From an uncultured Synergistaceae bacterium (GTDB taxonomy: Bacteria; Synergistota; Synergistia; Synergistales; Dethiosulfovibrionaceae): a stretch of DNA of 9,777 bases. The position numbers were made by a program, and so were the translations under genes. The stretch lies in the NCBI GenBank assembly GCA_902489135.1, contig CABTYW010000064.1, positions 1-9,777 on the forward strand. The letters are read 5' to 3'. Below, one piece after another: positions 5,895 through 9,777 of the stretch. Every line of letters starts with the position of its first letter. Within the stretch, counting starts at the first letter, position 1. The notes under the pieces are model-generated. The model saw only the letters and a program-made list of their open reading frames with translations, had not been told where the DNA came from and did not search any database.

Positions 5895-7742
5895 ATGGAA
5901 GACCTTTCACAGCATGGAATAACCTTTTACCCCTGGCAGCTTGATGCGTTTCGCCGGCTGACCGACGAGAGCGGGGCGCCCCTGTCTTCCGTGCTCTCCG
6001 CTCCGACGGGCGCGGGGAAAACCCTCGTGGCTTATCTCTGGGCGGGACTTGTTGACTCCCGGGGCATCCCCAAACTGGACAGAACGGACTGCGACAAGGT
6101 CATCTTTACGGCGCCCATTAAAGCGCTGAGCAATGAACGCTACATGGATCTGCTTAAAATGGGTTTTGACGTGGGCATCGAGACGGGCGACTTCAAAAAA
6201 AACGCCGAAGCGCCGGTGATCTGCTGCACTCAGGAGATTTACGACCTTAAATATGCGGGACAGGATCGTCTGTGCCTCATCATCGACGAATTTCACTATA
6301 TTTTCAGCGAGAACGAACGCAGCCGCGCCTATATCGACGGCCTGCGCAAAACCCATCCCGCCGTGCCCATCCTGGTTATGTCGGCCACCTTCGGTCAGCC
6401 CGACGAAATTCGGGCCTACCTCGAGCGCGTTATGGACCGTCCCTTCGGACTTTACGTCCTCAACGACCGCATCACCAAACTCACCGTACTGAACCATTCG
6501 CAGACAGCCCGCGAGATCCATGACGCGCTGGTCTTCGCCTTCTCTCAGAAGGGCGTCCATCAGGTGGCCGACATGATCGCCGCCGAGCGCATGGATATCG
6601 ACGGCAGCCGCAAGGCCCGCCTTCGCGACCTGGCGTGGATCCTGGAAGTGCGCACAATCCAGAAGAATATGTTCAAAGGCGTGGGCGTCTATTACGGCCG
6701 GCTGCTGCCCAAGGAAAAACTCCTTGTGGAACGCGCTTACCGCGAGCGCATCATTGACGTGGTGGTGGGGACCGACGCTTTGGCTCTGGGGGTCAACTTG
6801 CCCGCCGAAACCGTGGTTTTCGCGCAAACGGTCAGATATTTTGACCGTCGCCCCATCAGCAAGACCAGCTTCAGCCAAATGGCCGGGCGTGCCGGCCGCA
6901 AGGGCCTTTTTGACGAAGGCTTTGTCACGTGGCTTGAAAATTCTCCCGTGGAGTCGCACGGGGTAGACATCGGGAGAATGTTCAAAACTTTGGAGGCGTT
7001 GCCCGCCGAAAAAGCATCCATCGAACTGCGCCCCGACTTCGGCGCCATCCTCAAAAAGCACAGCACCGTGGAAAACGAGGCCGAAATCGTGTCCAATTAC
7101 TCGCTGCCCCAGCTGCAGTGTAAAACCGTGGCATGGGAAATCCGCGACGCCGTGAAGCAAATCGACAGATGCTTGGAACTGCTGGCGCCCGGACAGAAAG
7201 ACCGTTTCAAGAAAATTTTGGCCGACGTCTGGTATGGCGAAATGGAAGTGGAACAGAACCTGGAGATGGCCGAACTGTTTTTTCACGGGAGCAACGGCGG
7301 AGAGCGGGACATCCATCCCGACGGCATGGTCGCCGCCGAGCTGTTCCAAAAGTACGAAAAAAACTTTCTTCAGGCGCTGCTGCGCGTGAAACGCTACAAT
7401 AATGCGCTGCCCGAGGCCTACCGATTCAGCGGCATGAATGGCGTGGAGGCCGCCATCGAAGAGATTGACCCCACAGTGTTCGGCTTCGAGGACCGGATCC
7501 TTGAAATGGACAGCACTGCCGTGGCTTTGCCCGAAGCGAAAATCCGACTGGTATCCGGCGACCGGACACGGCTGGAAAAACGCCGCCACCACGCTGGCCC
7601 GCGCAAAAAAATGTCCCCCGTGCAGAAGAACTCCGATGAAACGCAGGCCAAGCCCGCCGCCAAAAAACGCCGCTCCCGCCGCAGAAAAACTTCTCGGAAA
7701 TCCGACGGCGCCCCGGCTTCGCGGGGAGAGCGGCGCCGATGA
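5895..7742 (+). CDS. Ski2-like DExH-box (RNA) helicase with basic C-terminal tail
   Basis: A 615-residue superfamily 2 helicase, predicted to unwind or remodel RNA using ATP. The first RecA domain has the Q-like FYPWQLDAF (11-19), motif I SAPTGAGKT (35-43), Ia TAPIKALSNERY (72-83), II DEFHYI (131-136) and III SAT (163-165). The second has motif V VGTDALALGVNLPAETVVF (291-309) and VI QMAGRAGRKG (328-337). The forms PIKALSN, DExHYI, GVNLPA.TVVF and QMAGRAGR are those of Ski2/Mtr4/HelY-type helicases rather than DEAD-box proteins. Residues about 360-560 are not recognised. The last 54 residues contain 22 Lys/Arg and look disordered, suiting nucleic-acid binding. AAGGAG (5879-5884) lies ten bases before the ATG. 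It is 70 bases after proS, beyond a hairpin. RNA as the substrate is inferred from the subfamily; DNA is not excluded. Confidence 0.9.
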   Translation: MEDLSQHGITFYPWQLDAFRRLTDESGAPLSSVLSAPTGAGKTLVAYLWAGLVDSRGIPKLDRTDCDKVIFTAPIKALSNERYMDLLKMGFDVGIETGDFKKNAEAPVICCTQEIYDLKYAGQDRLCLIIDEFHYIFSENERSRAYIDGLRKTHPAVPILVMSATFGQPDEIRAYLERVMDRPFGLYVLNDRITKLTVLNHSQTAREIHDALVFAFSQKGVHQVADMIAAERMDIDGSRKARLRDLAWILEVRTIQKNMFKGVGVYYGRLLPKEKLLVERAYRERIIDVVVGTDALALGVNLPAETVVFAQTVRYFDRRPISKTSFSQMAGRAGRKGLFDEGFVTWLENSPVESHGVDIGRMFKTLEALPAEKASIELRPDFGAILKKHSTVENEAEIVSNYSLPQLQCKTVAWEIRDAVKQIDRCLELLAPGQKDRFKKILADVWYGEMEVEQNLEMAELFFHGSNGGERDIHPDGMVAAELFQKYEKNFLQALLRVKRYNNALPEAYRFSGMNGVEAAIEEIDPTVFGFEDRILEMDSTAVALPEAKIRLVSGDRTRLEKRRHHAGPRKKMSPVQKNSDETQAKPAAKKRRSRRRKTSRKSDGAPASRGERRR

Positions 7743-7772
7743 AATTTTTCATTTTTGGGAATTAAACGAAAC

Positions 7773-7810
7773 GGGCCTTTTTTTCGCCGGGGAGCGCCGA
7801 AAAAAGGCCC
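7773..7810. terminator. Large A/T-extended hairpin between helicase and guaA
   Basis: GGGCCTTTTTT (7773-7783) and AAAAAAGGCCC (7800-7810) form a perfect 11-bp inverted repeat around a GC-rich 16-base loop that can pair further (CG 7785-7786 with CG 7798-7799). No T run follows on either strand, so it is not a classic intrinsic terminator. It sits immediately upstream of the guaA -10 element, covering the -35 position, so it may be an mRNA 3'-end stabiliser for the helicase transcript or an operator-like site. Confidence 0.4.
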
Positions 7811-7813
7811 TGC

Positions 7814-7822
7814 TGTTATAAT
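7814..7822 (+). promoter_or_regulatory. Extended -10 promoter for guaA
   Basis: TGTTATAAT is a perfect extended -10 (TGn plus the consensus TATAAT). The -35 position falls in the preceding hairpin and shows no consensus. Initiation near 7829 would give a leader of about 58 bases before the guaA start at 7887. Confidence 0.6.
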
Positions 7823-7886
7823 GAAATTCTCACGTCACAAAGCTTGTTTCCAGGAATTTTTTTTCAATTGCCGAAAGGAGTTTTCC

Positions 7887-9416
7887 ATGGACAACATCGT
7901 CATTCTGGACTGCGGTTCTCAGTACACCCAGCTCATTGCGCGCCGCGTCCGTGAACTTAAAGTGCACAGCGAAATTCTGCCCTATGACGCCGCACTGGAG
8001 GAAATCACGTCGCGCAAGCCCACAGGGCTGATCATCTCCGGCGGCCCCCGCAGCGTGCTGGAACCCAATTCGCCGCGCCTGGCCGAGGGTTTTTTCGACC
8101 TTCCCCTGCCCATACTGGGCATCTGTTACGGCATGCAGCTGGCGGCTCTCACCTACGGCGGCACCGTGCGCCGCTCCGCCGCGCGGGAGTACGGACGCGC
8201 CACGCTGGTGGTCAAAGACCCTTCCTGTCCGTTCTTCGACGGTGTTCCCGAAAGATCGCAGGTGTGGATGAGCCACGGCGACGACGTGAAAAAAATTCCC
8301 GCGGGCTTCATCGAGACCGCCCGTTCCGAAGACGGTGTGGCGGCGGGAATGCGCACCGCCGACAACCGCATCAATGCGGTGCAGTTCCATCCCGAAGTGT
8401 TCCACACTGAAAGAGGCGCCCAGCTGCTGGGCAATTTCCTGTTTAAAATCTGCGGCTGCAAGGGCGACTGGAATTTGGGCGACTGGACCGAAAAGATGAA
8501 AGAGGAAATTCGCCGTGCCGTGGGTGATGCAAAAGTCATCTGCGGCCTTTCCGGCGGCGTGGACAGCTCCGTGGCCGCTGCTCTCACCTCCGCGGCCATC
8601 GGCGACCGCCTTCAGTGCATTTTCGTCGACAACGGACTGCTCCGTGCCGGCGAAGCCGAAGAAGTCCTTGAGAGCTACAAGCAGATGAAGCTCAACGTTA
8701 CTTTTGTGGACGCCGGGGCCGTCTTTTTGAACAATTTGGCCGGCGTCATGGACCCCGAGAAGAAGCGCAAGATTATCGGCGAAACCTTCATCCGCATCTT
8801 TGAAGCCGAAGCCCGCAAGATCGACGGCGCCAAATGGCTGCTTCAGGGAACGCTCTATCCCGACGTCATCGAAAGCGGCCAGCGCAAAGGTGCCGCCGTC
8901 ATTAAAAGCCATCACAACGTGGGCGGACTGCCCAAGGACATGGACCTGTCGCTGCTTGAACCGCTGCGCGAGCTGTTCAAGGACGAAGGCCGCGCCGTCG
9001 GCAGGTTGCTGGGCGTGCCCGAGAACATCGTCACCCGCCATCCCTTTCCCGGCCCCGGCCTTGCGGTGCGCTGCCTCGGCGACATTACCAAGGAAAAACT
9101 GGAAATTCTTCGCGGCGCCGATAAAATTTTCCTTGAGGAGATCCGCCGCGCCGGGCTGTACGATCAGATCTGGCAGGCCTTTGCCGTGCTGCTTCCCGTG
9201 CACACCGTGGGCGTTATGGGCGACGAGCGCACCTACGCGCGCGTCTGCGCCCTCCGCGCCATTACCAGCCGCGACGGCATGACCGCCGAATGGTTCCACA
9301 TGCCCTATGACGTGCTGGAGCGCACGTCAACGCGCATCTGCAACGAAGTGCGCGGCATCAACCGCGTCGTTTACGACTGCACCGGCAAACCCCCCGCCAC
9401 CGTGGAGTGGGAATAA
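7887..9416 (+). CDS. guaA: GMP synthase (glutamine-hydrolysing)
   Basis: A 509-residue cytoplasmic enzyme that converts XMP to GMP with glutamine and ATP, the last step of guanine nucleotide synthesis. The N-terminal class I glutamine amidotransferase has the oxyanion region SGGP (51-54), nucleophile Cys80 in GICYGMQL, and His168/Glu170 in QFHPE. The ATP-pyrophosphatase domain has its P-loop SGGVDSS at 222-228. The C-terminal XMP-binding/dimerisation domain has RHPFPGPGLAVR and ends GKPPATVEWE, the usual family terminus. Length is normal (about 510-525) and all expected catalytic residues are present. The start ATG 7887 has AAAGGAG (7874-7880) six bases upstream; the frame is open 44 codons further upstream, but that part lies over the promoter and hairpin. 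It is probably transcribed alone, from its own promoter to the terminator at 9525-9561. Confidence 0.98.
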   Translation: MDNIVILDCGSQYTQLIARRVRELKVHSEILPYDAALEEITSRKPTGLIISGGPRSVLEPNSPRLAEGFFDLPLPILGICYGMQLAALTYGGTVRRSAAREYGRATLVVKDPSCPFFDGVPERSQVWMSHGDDVKKIPAGFIETARSEDGVAAGMRTADNRINAVQFHPEVFHTERGAQLLGNFLFKICGCKGDWNLGDWTEKMKEEIRRAVGDAKVICGLSGGVDSSVAAALTSAAIGDRLQCIFVDNGLLRAGEAEEVLESYKQMKLNVTFVDAGAVFLNNLAGVMDPEKKRKIIGETFIRIFEAEARKIDGAKWLLQGTLYPDVIESGQRKGAAVIKSHHNVGGLPKDMDLSLLEPLRELFKDEGRAVGRLLGVPENIVTRHPFPGPGLAVRCLGDITKEKLEILRGADKIFLEEIRRAGLYDQIWQAFAVLLPVHTVGVMGDERTYARVCALRAITSRDGMTAEWFHMPYDVLERTSTRICNEVRGINRVVYDCTGKPPATVEWE

Positions 9417-9743
9417 GGGCTACCGGCGGAGTTTTCAAAAAAGCGGGCGCTGAACATTTCAGTCACGGCCCCCTTTTGACGTTGAAAAGGGCAGAATGCT
9501 GAGCTCAGCTCAGCCAAACAGCCGAAAAGCTCTCCGCTGCCGGGCAGCGGAGAGCTTTTTTGGGGTCGGGGTGCCCTTTTCCCTGGAAGGAGACGAAATC
9601 GCCGCAAGAAAAAACGGTTTGAGCGGCGCGTGGGATATAAAAGGATTGGCACCGCCGACACTTTTGCCTCAGCGGGAGAAATCGAAGCTGTTTCAGCGGA
9701 CTTCCGGTGAACGGTTTTGTCACTGTCGGTGAAATGGGCGGCC
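9417..9743. other. Region after guaA to the contig end, no gene recognised
   Basis: The 327 bases hold a 7-bp hairpin (CCCTTTT 9471-9477 with AAAAGGG 9485-9491), a 12-base palindrome GCTGAGCTCAGC (9498-9509) and the guaA terminator. A TATAAA at 9636-9641 could belong to a promoter for a gene beyond the edge, but it has no matching -35. Minus-strand frames stay open from the adapter into this region, but they lack recognisable protein character and at least one runs through the terminator stem. Confidence 0.6.
9525..9561 (+). terminator. Strong intrinsic terminator downstream of guaA
   Basis: GCTCTCCGCTGC (9529-9540) and GCAGCGGAGAGC (9544-9555) form a perfect 12-bp GC-rich stem with loop CGG. 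It is extended by AAAA (9525-9528) against TTTT, and six T follow (9556-9561). Because A and T runs flank both sides, it can also work for transcription arriving from the right. Confidence 0.93.
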
Positions 9744-9777
9744 AGATCGGAAGAGCACACGTCTGAACTCCAGTCAC
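9744..9777. other. Illumina TruSeq adapter (right end)
   Basis: The last 34 bases are the TruSeq adapter seen in Read 1 read-through (beginning AGATCGGAAGAGCACACGTC and ending CCAGTCAC). They are not genomic. On the minus strand they translate to the familiar artefact peptides TGVQTCALPI and CSSDL. Confidence 0.99.

Noticed and set aside
7755..7886. Upstream extension of guaA by 44 codons
   Set aside because: It overlaps the hairpin and the extended -10; the ATG at 7887 has a good ribosome binding site and matches the known GuaA N-terminus.
7830..9299. Long minus-strand open frame opposite guaA, and similar ones opposite the other genes
   Set aside because: These are antisense shadows of high-GC coding sequence with Gly/Ala/His-rich, family-less translations.
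9498..9509. 12-base palindrome GCTGAGCTCAGC
   Set aside because: A single short palindrome 15 bases before a terminator, with no repeat partner or regulatory context.
9496..9743. Short open frames on both strands after guaA
   Set aside because: They lack ribosome binding sites, and several run through the intrinsic terminator or begin in the adapter.
23..9743. CRISPR arrays, insertion sequences, tRNA genes, phage or defence genes
   Set aside because: No regularly spaced repeats, transposase motifs, tRNA T-loop signatures or phage proteins were seen on either strand by eye.

Overview
The window is a 9.8 kb assembled contig from a high-GC bacterium, with Illumina adapter sequence left on both ends. 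Bases 1-22 and 9744-9777 are inverted copies of the TruSeq Read 2 adapter, so the biological sequence is 23-9743. The organism most likely has an outer membrane, because one protein combines a patatin lipase with a C-terminal beta-barrel. It also has the short archaeal/eukaryal-type prolyl-tRNA synthetase and a Ski2-like DExH helicase. Together these would suit Synergistota (for example relatives of Pyramidobacter), but this is inference from gene content and not a measured placement.

Layout. (1) 23-1417, minus strand: a glycogen debranching enzyme (amylo-alpha-1,6-glucosidase), 465 codons open without a stop and cut at the adapter junction. (2) 1418-2138: a 721-base divergent intergenic region. 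It holds a candidate extended -10 promoter facing each gene, and between them a block of complementary TTGCC/GGCAA words around 1852-1952 that ends in a terminator-like hairpin. It may encode a small structured RNA or leader; I could not match it to a known family. (3) 2139-4259, plus: patatin/beta-barrel outer-membrane protein. (4) 4388-5824, plus: proS. (5) 5895-7742, plus: Ski2-like helicase with a strongly basic tail. (6) 7887-9416, plus: guaA, followed by a strong intrinsic terminator at 9525-9561. (7) 9562-9743: no gene recognised.

Gene relations. The four plus-strand genes are co-directional but separated by 62-144 bases, with hairpins in the proS-helicase and helicase-guaA gaps and what looks like a dedicated promoter before guaA. 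They look like neighbouring housekeeping units (translation, RNA handling, purine synthesis) rather than one functional pathway. The debranching enzyme is divergent and belongs to storage-polysaccharide use. I do not see a convincing novel multi-gene system. The most useful second looks are the structured intergenic block, the ProRS with a degraded zinc site, the bacterial Ski2-like helicase, and the adapter artefacts.
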